Shown: one piece after another, positions 17,283-25,891 of the stretch
How the letters are laid out: every line of letters starts with the position of its first letter
Numbering within the stretch: the first letter of the stretch is position 1
NCBI GenBank assembly: GCA_964343605.1
Contig: CAYFKJ010000001.1
Location: 558,001-622,000 of the forward strand
DNA from: CAYFKJ01 sp964343605
GTDB taxonomy: Bacteria; Pseudomonadota; Alphaproteobacteria; UBA2966
Direction of reading: 5' to 3'
Length of the DNA stretch: 64,000 bases
Position numbers and translations under genes: made by a program
The notes under the pieces: model-generated
Seen by the model: the letters and a program-made list of their open reading frames with translations, nothing else
Told to the model about the DNA's origin: nothing
Databases searched by the model: none

Positions 17283-18431
17283 ATGCGCCGAAACCAACTC
17301 CATTCGCGCACCGACAACCCCGATACAGTGGACAGCGAACGACGCCGGGGCCGGGGCGCCGTCAGCAATCCGGCCGGGCGGTATGAACCGCAGACCCGCG
17401 TCGTCCTGGATGACGAGTGGGTGTATGCGTCCCAGGCCGATTGGCCGTTGGAGGAAGACGGCGGCGAGGATCTGGTACCGCCGCTGCGCACGACGGTGAC
17501 GGAGGAAGCCTGCCGTAGCGCAATCGTACGCAACGATTCGCCCGACATCCCCTTCGACCGTTCCGTCAATCCCTACAGGGGATGCGAACACGGCTGCATA
17601 TACTGCTATGCCAGGCCGAGCCACGCCTATGCCGGCCTGTCGTCGGGGCTGGATTTCGAGACCAAGCTATTCGCCAAACCGGACATCGCGAAAAAGCTGA
17701 AGGAGGAACTGGCCGACCCACGTTACGACTGCCGCTTTATCGCACTCGGCACCAATACAGACTGCTACCAGCCGATCGAGCGCGAATACGGGCTGATGCG
17801 CCAGATCCTGCAAGTCCTCCACGACTGCGATCACCCGGTAGGGATCGTCACCAAGTCGCATCTGGTGACGCGCGACATCGACTTGTTGGCGGCAATGGCT
17901 CAGAAGAACTTAAGCCACGTCTACGTCTCGGTCACGACGTTGGACCGCCACCTCGCCCGCGCCATGGAACCCCGCGCCTCGACACCGGCCAAAAGGCTGG
18001 AAGCCATCCGGGCGCTTTCCAACGCCGGCATTTCGACCGGCGTGATGACGGCGCCCATCGTGCCGGGCCTCAACGATCACGAGACCGAAGCGATCCTGCA
18101 GGCCGCGGCCAACGCAGGCGCCAAGCGGGCGGGCTACATGGTCATGCGCCTGCCGTTCGAGATCAAACACCTGTTCCGCGAATGGCTGCGGGAGAATTAT
18201 CCCGATCGCGCCCGGCGGGTGATGAATCAGGTCCATGAACTGCGCGGCGGCCGCGATAACGATCCCCGGTTCCACGTCCGCATGACGGGGACGGGCGAAA
18301 CGGCCAAGTTAATCGCCCAACGATTCGAGATCGCCCGGCGGCGCCTCGGCCTGGGCGATCACGATTATGAACTGGACACGTCCCTGTTCCGGCCGCCGGA
18401 ATTGCCAGGGCAGCAGATGAAGCTGCTTTGA
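17283..18431 (+). CDS. PA0069-family radical SAM protein
   Basis: The product has 382 residues. The family signature FDRSVNPYRGCEHGCIYCYARPSHAY is split around the CX3CX2C cluster motif GCEHGCIYC (about 99-107), which binds the 4Fe-4S cluster for S-adenosylmethionine cleavage. IALGTNTDCYQPIE, GIVTKSHLVTRDIDLL and APIVPGLNDHETEAIL follow the usual TIM-barrel order. The ending QMKLL matches related proteins (PA0069/Rv2578c), which are widespread and have no settled function. It faces away from the molybdoenzyme gene, 145 bases apart, and is convergent with the thioesterase gene. Confidence 0.93.
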   Translation: MRRNQLHSRTDNPDTVDSERRRGRGAVSNPAGRYEPQTRVVLDDEWVYASQADWPLEEDGGEDLVPPLRTTVTEEACRSAIVRNDSPDIPFDRSVNPYRGCEHGCIYCYARPSHAYAGLSSGLDFETKLFAKPDIAKKLKEELADPRYDCRFIALGTNTDCYQPIEREYGLMRQILQVLHDCDHPVGIVTKSHLVTRDIDLLAAMAQKNLSHVYVSVTTLDRHLARAMEPRASTPAKRLEAIRALSNAGISTGVMTAPIVPGLNDHETEAILQAAANAGAKRAGYMVMRLPFEIKHLFREWLRENYPDRARRVMNQVHELRGGRDNDPRFHVRMTGTGETAKLIAQRFEIARRRLGLGDHDYELDTSLFRPPELPGQQMKLL

Positions 18432-18444
18432 GTCCCCGAGGTGG

Positions 18445-18969
18445 TCAGGCCGCCTGACGAAGCCCCTCCTCCGCCGCCCGCCATTGTTTGAGCCAGGCCG
18501 GATGTTCGGGCTGGACGCCGTCCAGCCCCATCAAGCGGTTGACGGTTTCGGGCGGCACCATGCCGTCCGGGCCGAGAAACCCGCCGCGTACGATGAGCAC
18601 CACCGCAACCTCGCCACGGCGCACGAAGCGGTGCTCGAAATAGACCCATTTGTCATCCCAGGTGAGCACCCGGCTTTCCAGATCGTAACGCTTGAACGGC
18701 GCAAGCGATTTGCGGTAGCGCACGGTCGACGAAGCGACAACGGGACGCCAGCCACGCTTGACGCTCTTGAGCATGAGGCCCGAACGAAACGCCATGTCCA
18801 TGCGGCCGACGTCGGCCAGGGTCAGAATGCGGCCGTTGTTGGCGTGAAAATTCAGATCGAGATCGTGCGGCCAGATCCGCATCGGTATGGACGTTCTTTC
18901 AAGAAGATTGACCGAGGGCCGCCAGAGCGCGGCGATCAGACTGAACAGTAATCTGCCCAAGAGGCTCAT
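18445..18969 (-). CDS. Hotdog-fold thioesterase (4HBT / THEM6-like)
   Basis: The product has 174 residues. It begins with a short hydrophobic segment (LLGRLLFSLIAALW) that may anchor it at the membrane. It then shows the 4HBT pattern PMRIWPHDLDLNFHANNGRIL (about 29-49), where Asp and the following residues form the active site of acyl-CoA thioesterases. SSTVRYRKSLAPFKRYDLESRVLTWDDKW VYFEH (the spacing added here is only for reading) is the usual hotdog beta-sheet. It probably hydrolyses acyl-CoA or acyl-carrier thioesters. The start overlaps the tetR stop by 4 bases, so it is co-transcribed with, and probably controlled by, that regulator. Confidence 0.85.
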   Translation of the reverse strand: MSLLGRLLFSLIAALWRPSVNLLERTSIPMRIWPHDLDLNFHANNGRILTLADVGRMDMAFRSGLMLKSVKRGWRPVVASSTVRYRKSLAPFKRYDLESRVLTWDDKWVYFEHRFVRRGEVAVVLIVRGGFLGPDGMVPPETVNRLMGLDGVQPEHPAWLKQWRAAEEGLRQAA

Positions 18970-19598
18970 GTCGTTGCTCCCGTCGCAATGCCGCCTTCGG
19001 CCGCCTTGAGGGCCGCCCGGCGGGTTGTCCGCAGTATGTGATTTGAAAAATCCTCGTCGGCGACGGCGCGCGACAGCATCAAGCCGCCGATCATCATTGC
19101 CATCACGCCAAGCAACTGTTCATCGCCGTCGTCCCCATTGCCGGAAGTCAACAGCTCGCTCCCCGTTTGCGGCGGCAGAACCTTGGCGAAGCCCGTCATG
19201 AGGCGGCGCATGCCGCGTTCGAACCCCGCCTGTGCACTAGGCCCGGCCCGGGACAACTCCGCGCCGAGCGCGGACAGGGGGCAGCCCTCGCCCGGGTTGT
19301 CGCGGTGCGTCCGGCTGAGATAACGCCCGAGGTAGTGGCGCAAACGCTCCGGCGCATCCAGATCCTCAAGACCTTCCGATAGATTGCGGCCGGCATCCAA
19401 GACCGCAGCCTCGAACGCGGCGGAGATGAGTTCGTCCTTGGATGAGAAATGGGCATAGAATCCGCCATGTGTCAGCCCGGCCTTCTTCATGACACGGGCC
19501 ACCCCGGTGCCGGCCAAGCCTTCCGTTCTCAGAAGATCGGCGGCTGCGGCGACAATGCGCTCACGGGTCCTGGATTTGTGCTCTGCTGTGTAGGGCAT
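18966..19598 (-). CDS. TetR/AcrR-family transcriptional regulator
   Basis: The product has 210 residues. The helix-turn-helix lies at about residues 10-58: TRERIVAAAADLLRTEGLAG, then VARVMKKAGLTHGGFYAHFS, then SKDELISAAFE. The C-terminal domain (QAGFERGMRRLMTGF..., MIGGLMLSRAV) matches regulators annotated near fatty-acyl or xenobiotic genes. ATG 19598 lies inside one arm of a perfect palindrome, so autorepression is expected. It heads a two-gene operon with the thioesterase. Confidence 0.93.
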   Translation of the reverse strand: MPYTAEHKSRTRERIVAAAADLLRTEGLAGTGVARVMKKAGLTHGGFYAHFSSKDELISAAFEAAVLDAGRNLSEGLEDLDAPERLRHYLGRYLSRTHRDNPGEGCPLSALGAELSRAGPSAQAGFERGMRRLMTGFAKVLPPQTGSELLTSGNGDDGDEQLLGVMAMMIGGLMLSRAVADEDFSNHILRTTRRAALKAAEGGIATGATT

Positions 19599-19649
19599 TT
19601 ATATGATCACTATAATATTTTGAGTAATATATGATGATGATCATATAAA
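19598..19649. promoter_or_regulatory. Candidate TetR operator: 12-base inverted repeat
   Basis: TTTATATGATCA at 19598-19609 is repeated as TGATCATATAAA at 19638-19649, a perfect inverted repeat with a 28-base spacer. The spacer is AT-rich and suitable for a promoter. The left arm overlaps the tetR start codon. The wide spacing suggests two half-sites on either side of the promoter, or two separate short palindromes (each contains the self-complementary core TGATCA). Confidence 0.7.
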
Positions 19650-19673
19650 TTCAAGCCTGATCAAAAATATAAT

Positions 19674-19790
19674 GTCATTCCCGCGTAGGCGGGAATCCAT
19701 GCCGTAGATGCTCCGTTCGAATTGCCTTGTGTAATCCATTTGCTCAGGCATGGATCCCGGACATTTGCTAATGCAAATTCCGGGATGACG
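19674..19790. repeat. Composite palindromic repeat pair, REPIN-like (copy 1)
   Basis: Two hairpin units face each other. Unit A (19674-19703) has the stem ATTCCCGC/GCGGGAAT and reads GTCATTCC...GGAATCCATGCC. Unit B (19749-19790) reads GGCATGGATCCCGGAC...CCGGGATGACG, with the stem ATCCCGGA/TCCGGGAT extended inward by ATTTGC/GCAAAT. The same units recur at 29.0 kb and 54.3 kb. Ends GTCATYCC and GGRATGAC form imperfect terminal inverted repeats. The pair lies just beyond the stop of the peroxidase-like gene. Confidence 0.8.
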
Positions 19791-19798
19791 GCGCCAAA

Positions 19799-20191
19799 TC
19801 ACTTCAGCCCCTCATCGATCCCGACCTGCAGGGTGTTCACCAGATGGTTGGTCTCGTTGAACATGCCGATTACGGCCAGCAGTTCACCGTGCATCTCTTC
19901 CGTCATGCCCTTCGCCTTGGCCATGGCGGTGTGGGAGCGGATGCAGTATTCGCAGCCGTTGGTGGCGGACACCGCAACCGCGATCATCTCCTTGACCATG
20001 GGATCGAGCGCGCCCGGCGCCATGACCTCCTGCAGCGATTCCCAAGTGCGCCTCAAAGTCGGCGGATGAGCCGCAACGGTCTTCCAGAAATTCGGCACGT
20101 GATCGAGGCCGCGTTTCTCCATAATATCGTCGTAGACGGCTTTGACCTCGGGGCTGGCTACATCGTATTCAACGGTCGTGACGGTCGGCAT
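19799..20191 (-). CDS. Carboxymuconolactone-decarboxylase / AhpD-like alkylhydroperoxidase family protein
   Basis: The product has 130 residues from ATG 20191 (GGAG nine bases before); a start at 20206 is possible. The AhpD-like core motif with the redox pair CEYCIRSH at about 80-87 follows VKEMIAVAVSATNG, as in peroxidase-related CMD proteins. The family reduces peroxides through the CxxC pair with the nearby His, or has related redox roles. It overlaps the 3' end of the upstream membrane-hydrolase gene by 34 bases, so both lie in one unit under the MarR operator. Confidence 0.85.
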   Translation of the reverse strand: MPTVTTVEYDVASPEVKAVYDDIMEKRGLDHVPNFWKTVAAHPPTLRRTWESLQEVMAPGALDPMVKEMIAVAVSATNGCEYCIRSHTAMAKAKGMTEEMHGELLAVIGMFNETNHLVNTLQVGIDEGLK

Positions 20192-20829
20192 GGCGATTTG
20201 CTCCACTGCAGGGGATGGGGATCAACCCGAGTATGCCATGTCCGCGCCCCGGGCCGCGCCTTCGGATTTGAGCGTTTGCGTCGGCGCGTTGCCGTATACG
20301 CCAATGCCAAAAACCAGCCCGCGCACTCTATCGCCATGATCCAATATCCCCCCAGCGCCGGATCCCAATGGCTGAAGGGACCTTGCAAGCGAAAGGTCAG
20401 ATCGACCGGCCAGAGCAGTAACGGACCGTCGTGGACGTGGGTCAGGATATCGACGATCGAATGCGTCCAGGCCCCCAGCAGAAATATCAAAATCAGTGTC
20501 CTGGCACCCCTCATCCAATGCGGCAAGGTCAAGGCGGCGGCAGTAAACAACACCAGGCTCAGCGGCGAATGAAGCAGATTGTGCAGAGCGCTGGTCCAGC
20601 CGACACCGAAGTAGATCGGATCGAAAACGGCTTGGATGCTCGGCTGGTCAAACGTGCCGAGGTTCAGCGTGACGCCCGCCGCAACATACGACCAGATCAG
20701 CGCCAATGGCAGATCGGGCGCCGTGGCGCCCAGCATGCAGACGACGGTTTGCCGCCGGGTGAAGCCTAAATACCGGGCGGCGGCGTATCCGATCAAGGCG
20801 TGGGTGGGCGTTTTCATCGGAACATCCAT
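20158..20829 (-). CDS. Integral membrane metal-dependent hydrolase-like protein (YdjM / LexA-regulated type)
   Basis: The product has 223 residues from ATG 20829; in-frame alternatives are 20817 and 20850 (TTG). It begins MKTPTHALIGYAAARYLG, typical of the membrane-bound hydrolase family with His motifs, followed by GATAPDLPLALIW, LHNLLHSPLSLVLFTAAALTL and LLGAWTHSIVDILTH. His and Asp residues at these positions are the putative metal ligands. At least three membrane segments are visible. The C-terminus ends in a basic tail (about residues 185-223) that overlaps the next gene and may be dispensable. The start codon lies inside a perfect palindrome next to marR. Confidence 0.75.
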   Translation of the reverse strand: MDVPMKTPTHALIGYAAARYLGFTRRQTVVCMLGATAPDLPLALIWSYVAAGVTLNLGTFDQPSIQAVFDPIYFGVGWTSALHNLLHSPLSLVLFTAAALTLPHWMRGARTLILIFLLGAWTHSIVDILTHVHDGPLLLWPVDLTFRLQGPFSHWDPALGGYWIMAIECAGWFLALAYTATRRRKRSNPKARPGARTWHTRVDPHPLQWSKSPCRPSRPLNTM

Positions 20830-20856
20830 AATTGTCAAGTTACTTGACAATTATGG
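20826..20856. promoter_or_regulatory. 31-base perfect palindrome, candidate MarR operator
   Basis: The two 15-base arms around a single central T (20841) are perfectly complementary; the core is TTGTCAAGTTACTTGACAA. TTGACA occurs in both arms, once on each strand, so the site can cover -35 elements of both divergent genes. It overlaps the start codon of the membrane-hydrolase gene and lies 35 bases before the first marR start codon. The position and symmetry fit autoregulation by the adjacent MarR protein. Confidence 0.8.
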
Positions 20857-20890
20857 TAAGATGATCCTGTTCCGTCAAGGCCGTTGACAA

Positions 20891-21418
20891 ATGCGATGGA
20901 ACGTTGTCTTTGCCAGAAACTCGATAATTGGTGACGGCATGGCCGACGACACGTCCATCGAACGCCGCCGCAAGCGCGTGGCAAAGCAGCAGATCGATCA
21001 CATCGGCGTCGGTCTGTGGCAGGCTTCCAATGCCTTCATTCAGGAAATGCTGCGCCAGGTACGGGCCCGCGGGTTCAACGACATCACCATCGCCGATGCG
21101 GAGTTCCTGCCCCATCTGGCGATCTCGGGAACGTCGCTGACGCAACTGGCGAAAAAAAGACGCACCTCCCGCCAAGCCGTGCACCAGAGCGCCCACAGCC
21201 TGATGAAGCGCGGATATCTCAGCCTGGAGACCGATCCGGCGGACCGGCGGGCAAAGATCGTGCGCTACACCGAACGCGGCCTCGATTTCGTCGAGGCCCT
21301 TCAGGAAATCAAGGCGGACCTGCAGAAGCGGGCCGAATCCAGGCTCGGCCGCAAGCAGCTCGGCGAGTTGACCAAGCTGCTTGACGACCTGACGGCGCTC
21401 TTCGACCGCGAGCCCTGA
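20891..21418 (+). CDS. MarR-family transcriptional regulator
   Basis: The product has 175 residues from ATG 20891; a second start at 20939 (MADDTSIERR) has GGTGA upstream and may be the real one. The winged helix shows ISGTSLTQLAKKRRTSRQAVHQSAHSLMKRGYL, then the wing LETDPADRRAKIVRYTERG (about 115-133), the standard DxRRxK signature of MarR. It ends in a dimerisation helix. Its divergent neighbour encodes a membrane hydrolase, followed by a peroxidase-like protein. The likely role is repression relieved by a small aromatic or oxidative signal; the ligand is unknown. Confidence 0.9.
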   Translation: MRWNVVFARNSIIGDGMADDTSIERRRKRVAKQQIDHIGVGLWQASNAFIQEMLRQVRARGFNDITIADAEFLPHLAISGTSLTQLAKKRRTSRQAVHQSAHSLMKRGYLSLETDPADRRAKIVRYTERGLDFVEALQEIKADLQKRAESRLGRKQLGELTKLLDDLTALFDREP

Positions 21419-21442
21419 AACCGAACCCGCGGCCGCGGCGCA

Positions 21443-22165
21443 TCAGTACATGTGCTGGCCGCCGTTGATCGACAGGGTCGAACCGGTGATGAAGTCGGCA
21501 TCGTCGCCGGCGAGGAACAGAACGCCCCTGGCGATGTCCTCGGCCTTACCGAGCCGGCCGACGGGAATGCCGGCGATGATCTTCTCCAGCACGTTCTCCG
21601 GGACGGCCCGCACCATGTCGGTATCGACGTAGCCCGGCGCGATGGCGTTGACCGTGATGCCCTTCGCCGCGCCTTCCTGGGCCAGCGCCTTGGTGAAGCC
21701 GTGGATACCCGATTTGGCGGCAGCGTAGTTCACCTGGCCGTACTGACCGGCCTGGCCGTTGATCGAGCCGATGTTGACGATGCGGCCGAAACCGTTCTTG
21801 CGCATGTCGTCGATCACGCAACGCGACATGTTGAAGCAAGACGTCAGGTTTGTGGCGATGACGGCATCCCAGGTTTCGAAATCCATGCGGTGCATGGTGC
21901 CGTCGCGGGTGATGCCGGCGTTGTTGACCAGCACCTCGACCGGGCCGAGATCGGCCACGACCTGCTCCACGCCCTTCTTGCAGGCCTCGAAGTCGGCGAC
22001 GTCCCAACGGTAGACCGAAACGCCGGTCTCCGTGGCGAACGCTTCTGCCGCTTCGGTGTTGCCGTGATAGGTCGCGGCGACGTTGTAGCCCGCCTCCGCG
22101 AGCATTTGCGAGATGGCGGCCCCGATGCCGCGGGTCCCGCCCGTTACCAATGCTACTCGTGCCAT
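21443..22165 (-). CDS. phbB: Acetoacetyl-CoA reductase (NADPH)
   Basis: The product has 240 residues, the standard PhaB/PhbB length, when started at ATG 22165 after AGGAGG. It is a short-chain dehydrogenase with nucleotide motif VTGGTRGIGAA (about 7-17), NNAG at 84-87, catalytic Ser in RIVNIGSINGQAGQ and Tyr-X3-Lys in VNYAAAKSG. It reduces acetoacetyl-CoA to (R)-3-hydroxybutyryl-CoA for polyhydroxybutyrate. The ending GSTLSINGGQHMY is typical. It is last in the phaC-phaA-phaB order and converges with marR. Confidence 0.96.
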   Translation of the reverse strand: MARVALVTGGTRGIGAAISQMLAEAGYNVAATYHGNTEAAEAFATETGVSVYRWDVADFEACKKGVEQVVADLGPVEVLVNNAGITRDGTMHRMDFETWDAVIATNLTSCFNMSRCVIDDMRKNGFGRIVNIGSINGQAGQYGQVNYAAAKSGIHGFTKALAQEGAAKGITVNAIAPGYVDTDMVRAVPENVLEKIIAGIPVGRLGKAEDIARGVLFLAGDDADFITGSTLSINGGQHMY

Positions 22166-22216
22166 GGTGCCCCTCCTGGACAAGTTCTGAATACGAAATT
22201 CGGTTGTGGTGGATCG

Positions 22217-23392
<1,176 letters not shown>

Positions 23393-23497
23393 GGTGTATC
23401 TCCCTGTTCAGCCGGCGCAAAGCTCTCCCGTTCGCGCCCGTGCACGATTAACTCGACGCCAAAATGCCACGTTCCGGCGATTGATGAAAGTCATTTG

Positions 23498-23511
23498 TTG
23501 CACTGCAGCAA
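23498..23511. promoter_or_regulatory. PhaR-like site TTGC-N6-GCAA upstream of phbA
   Basis: TTGCACTGCAGCAA lies in the 138 bases between the phaC stop and the phbA start. It overlaps a second small palindrome, GCAAAAAATTTTGC (23508-23521). It resembles the two other TTGC/GCAA sites near phaR at 24914 and 24958. Known PhaR proteins of alphaproteobacteria bind TGC/GCA-rich repeats upstream of pha genes. Confidence 0.6.
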
Positions 23512-23530
23512 AAAATTTTGCGCCGCACCA

Positions 23531-24817
23531 TCAGGCCCGTGACAGCAGCCAATCCGTCAACGGCCGCCACAATCCCTCTTCGGCCTTGCTGCCTACGACC
23601 ATGCCGATGTGGCCGGACGGCGGCGTCATGAGTTCGGCGCCTGCGATCAAATCAGCCAGGGGCCGCGCCGATTCCGGCGGGACGATGCGGTCAGCCGACG
23701 GTGCGGCCACGAGCGTCGGCAGGTCGATGGCGCCGGGATCGACGGGCTCTCCGCCGATCAGCCACTTGCCTTCCGCCGTGGAATTTTCGCCGTACCATTC
23801 GATCAGGCAGGTCTTGGCCACGCTCGCCGTCAGGGCGACGCCGTCATTGAGCCAGTCCTCCAGCGCAACGAATTCGGCGGCCTTGTCGCCCTCGGGGTCC
23901 AACTCGGCAAAGCGTCGGAACTTCCGCAACCCCAAGGCCGGATCCAGGCTGGCGAAGAACGTTTGCAGGATGTCCACCGGCAACTCGCCGAACCCGCCGA
24001 TCACGGCTTCGAGGGAATCCCGCGCCGCCGCGAACAACCTGCCCTGCAGGCCGGAACCGCCGTGGAAGTCCCACGGCGTCGCCAGCAAGGCCAGTGCGCG
24101 GAGATCCAGCTGGCGGCGCTGGGCCGCAGCCAGCGCCAGGTCGCCCCCCATGCAGTAGCCGACCAAGCCAATCTTGTCGCCCGTGCTGCCGCGCGACACC
24201 GAAAGCGCTTGGTCGATCGCCGCATCGAGCCGGCCCAGAATGTAGTCGTCGAGGGAGAAGTCCTTTTCAGCCTCGCCGGGGCCGCCCCAGTCGACCAGCA
24301 AGGGACGGATGCCATGGCGCGCCATCCAGCGCAGCATGCTCCGCCGGGCCGAAAGATCGAGCACATACCCCCTGTTGACGAGCGACGGCACGAACAGCAC
24401 CGTCATTTGATCTTCGACGCCCGCGTCGTCATCGCCGTAGTCCAGCAGCCGCGTCGAGCCGTCGGCCCAAAGCACGGCGGGATCCTCGACATCGCGCCGG
24501 TAGGCGTGGCGGCGATAAGCCTCGATGCCCGCCATCATGACGCCGAGCCGCGAGACGGCTTCATTGCCCGCCGCCAGCGGGATCTCGCCGTCGCCGAGGT
24601 CGGCCAGAGCCGCGGCGAATTCCTTGGCTTCGGCGCCGACACCCGTATCCGCCGTTGCCGCGCCGGCCTGAACGCCCGGCAAGGCGGCGATGGAACCGCC
24701 CAGTGAGGCGAGAGCGGAGGCGAGATGGAATGCCAGCGGGCGGGGTCCGGGCCTCATGTCTTCAGCCGCGTCTTCCCGAGTCGCGGGTCGATCCGAATTG
24801 AGGGCGGTGCTGGTCAT
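23531..24817 (-). CDS. Poly(3-hydroxyalkanoate) synthase-like alpha/beta-hydrolase (class III-like PhaC)
   Basis: The product has 428 residues from ATG 24817. The frame extends to 25000 but through the phaR control region, so the short start is preferred; ATG 24757 is another choice. The lipase-box-like elbow GYCMGGDLAL carries the polymerising Cys. TPWDF follows, then VALEDWLNDG, GGEPVDPGAIDLPTLV, the Asp in APSADRIVPP and the His in PSGHIGMVVGS. This order is that of PHA synthases, but the N-terminal domain of class I enzymes (about 560-600 residues) is missing and there is no phaE beside it. It polymerises (R)-3-hydroxyacyl-CoA, or is a closely related acyltransferase. Confidence 0.8.
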   Translation of the reverse strand: MTSTALNSDRPATREDAAEDMRPGPRPLAFHLASALASLGGSIAALPGVQAGAATADTGVGAEAKEFAAALADLGDGEIPLAAGNEAVSRLGVMMAGIEAYRRHAYRRDVEDPAVLWADGSTRLLDYGDDDAGVEDQMTVLFVPSLVNRGYVLDLSARRSMLRWMARHGIRPLLVDWGGPGEAEKDFSLDDYILGRLDAAIDQALSVSRGSTGDKIGLVGYCMGGDLALAAAQRRQLDLRALALLATPWDFHGGSGLQGRLFAAARDSLEAVIGGFGELPVDILQTFFASLDPALGLRKFRRFAELDPEGDKAAEFVALEDWLNDGVALTASVAKTCLIEWYGENSTAEGKWLIGGEPVDPGAIDLPTLVAAPSADRIVPPESARPLADLIAGAELMTPPSGHIGMVVGSKAEEGLWRPLTDWLLSRA

Positions 24818-24986
24818 GACTGTCCGATCGCTGCAACCGTTTTCAATATAGGGCAAAAGGTCTTTTGTGGCATGTTGGGCGGTGTGTCGAATTACCGCAG
24901 CGCAAAACGGTACTTGCGCAGTGCAACATTTATCGCCCACAATACAACCAACACACGTTGCAGCGCAGCAATTGGGGGCGAAAGAT
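24818..24986. promoter_or_regulatory. phaC-phaR divergent control region with two PhaR-like sites
   Basis: Between the divergent starts lie TTGCGCAGTGCAA (24914-24926, TTGC-N5-GCAA) and TTGCAGCGCAGCAA (24958-24971, TTGC-N6-GCAA). The second sits 16 bases before the phaR start, well placed for autorepression. Established biology: PhaR represses phasin and its own gene and is released by binding to PHB. Here two copies in one region and a third before phbA suggest the whole cluster is under PhaR. The identity of the sites is inferred from the shared half-sites. Confidence 0.65.
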
Positions 24987-25589
24987 TTGGCAACCAACAC
25001 TCAGGACGACCAGCCGGTCCTCATCAAGAAATACGCAAACCGTCGGCTCTACAACACCGCGACCAGCAGTTACGTGACGCTCGAACATCTTTGCGAGATG
25101 GTCAAGGACGGCAAGGACTTCATCGTCGAGGACGCCAAGACCGGCGAGGACATCACGCGCTCCGTCCTGACCCAGATCATTTTCGAGGAAGAGAGCAAGG
25201 GCCAGAACCTGCTGCCGATCAATTTCCTGCGCCAGTTGATCGGCTACTACGGCGATAACCTGGAGCAGGTCGTACCCAAGTATCTCGAGTTCACCATGGA
25301 ATCGTTCGCCCGCAATCAGGAAACCATGCGCGAGAACATCGCCCAGGCTTTCGGCGGGGCCAACCCCTTCGCCCAGTTCGAGGACCTCACGCGCCAGAAC
25401 ATGGCGATGTTCCAGCAGGCCATGGGCGCCTTCAATCCCTTCGCCCAGCAAGCCCCGGGAACACCGGCCGCCGAAGCTGAGGAGAATGCGCCGCCGGAGG
25501 CGGAATCGTCTGACGATCTGAATTCGCTGAAAGGCAAACTCGCCGAGTTGGAAAAGCAGATCGACGGCCTGTCGCGGAAATCCTCATAG
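24987..25589 (+). CDS. phaR: Polyhydroxyalkanoate synthesis repressor PhaR
   Basis: The product has 200 residues from TTG 24987, with GGGGG about nine bases upstream; the frame opens earlier but without family residues. The N-terminal DNA-binding domain reads VLIKKYANRRLYNTATSSYVTL (about 10-31) and the PHB-associated C-terminal domain follows with INFLRQLIGYYGDNLEQVVP. The C-terminus is Gln/Ala/Pro-rich and ends in a short coiled stretch (LKGKLAELEKQIDGL). PhaR senses PHB granules and represses phasin and pha genes. It is divergent from the phaC-like gene. Confidence 0.93.
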   Translation: MATNTQDDQPVLIKKYANRRLYNTATSSYVTLEHLCEMVKDGKDFIVEDAKTGEDITRSVLTQIIFEEESKGQNLLPINFLRQLIGYYGDNLEQVVPKYLEFTMESFARNQETMRENIAQAFGGANPFAQFEDLTRQNMAMFQQAMGAFNPFAQQAPGTPAAEAEENAPPEAESSDDLNSLKGKLAELEKQIDGLSRKSS

Positions 25590-25891
25590 AGCGATTTAAC
25601 CAATTACGGAAAAGCCGCGTCGCCCGCCTTTCGGGCGTTGCAATAATCCGAGAGCCAGGGGTGTTCCAACTTGACCGTGAAACACTCTAACTTCCCGAAA
25701 TTCAACAAGGAATCGGCTCGATCAGGCCGAAAAAATCCATAGTCAACAAAGGGTTAACACACTTTCAAACAAATTATCTAAACTTTTAGGTAATATTTAG
25801 GCATTACCGTTGAAGTTCATATAAGGGCAAAAAGCGGCAAGAGACGGGGCCCACCCCGCCGGCCGCCAAAGATGATGACTTCAACGGGATC
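25590..25891. promoter_or_regulatory. 302-base intergenic region after phaR: weak terminator and AT-rich promoter-like stretch
   Basis: A 6-base stem CGCCCG/CGGGCG with a CCTTT loop at 25621-25637 follows phaR and may be a weak terminator; only GTTGC follows it, not a T-run. Bases 25735-25800 are sharply AT-rich, with GTTAAC and two TTTAGG copies (25784-25802), and look promoter-like for the gene at 25892. No gene is visible. Confidence 0.4.

Noticed and set aside
24818..25000. N-terminal extension of the PhaC-like gene.
   Set aside because: It runs through the phaC-phaR control region with the PhaR-like sites and is Cys-rich, unlike PhaC.
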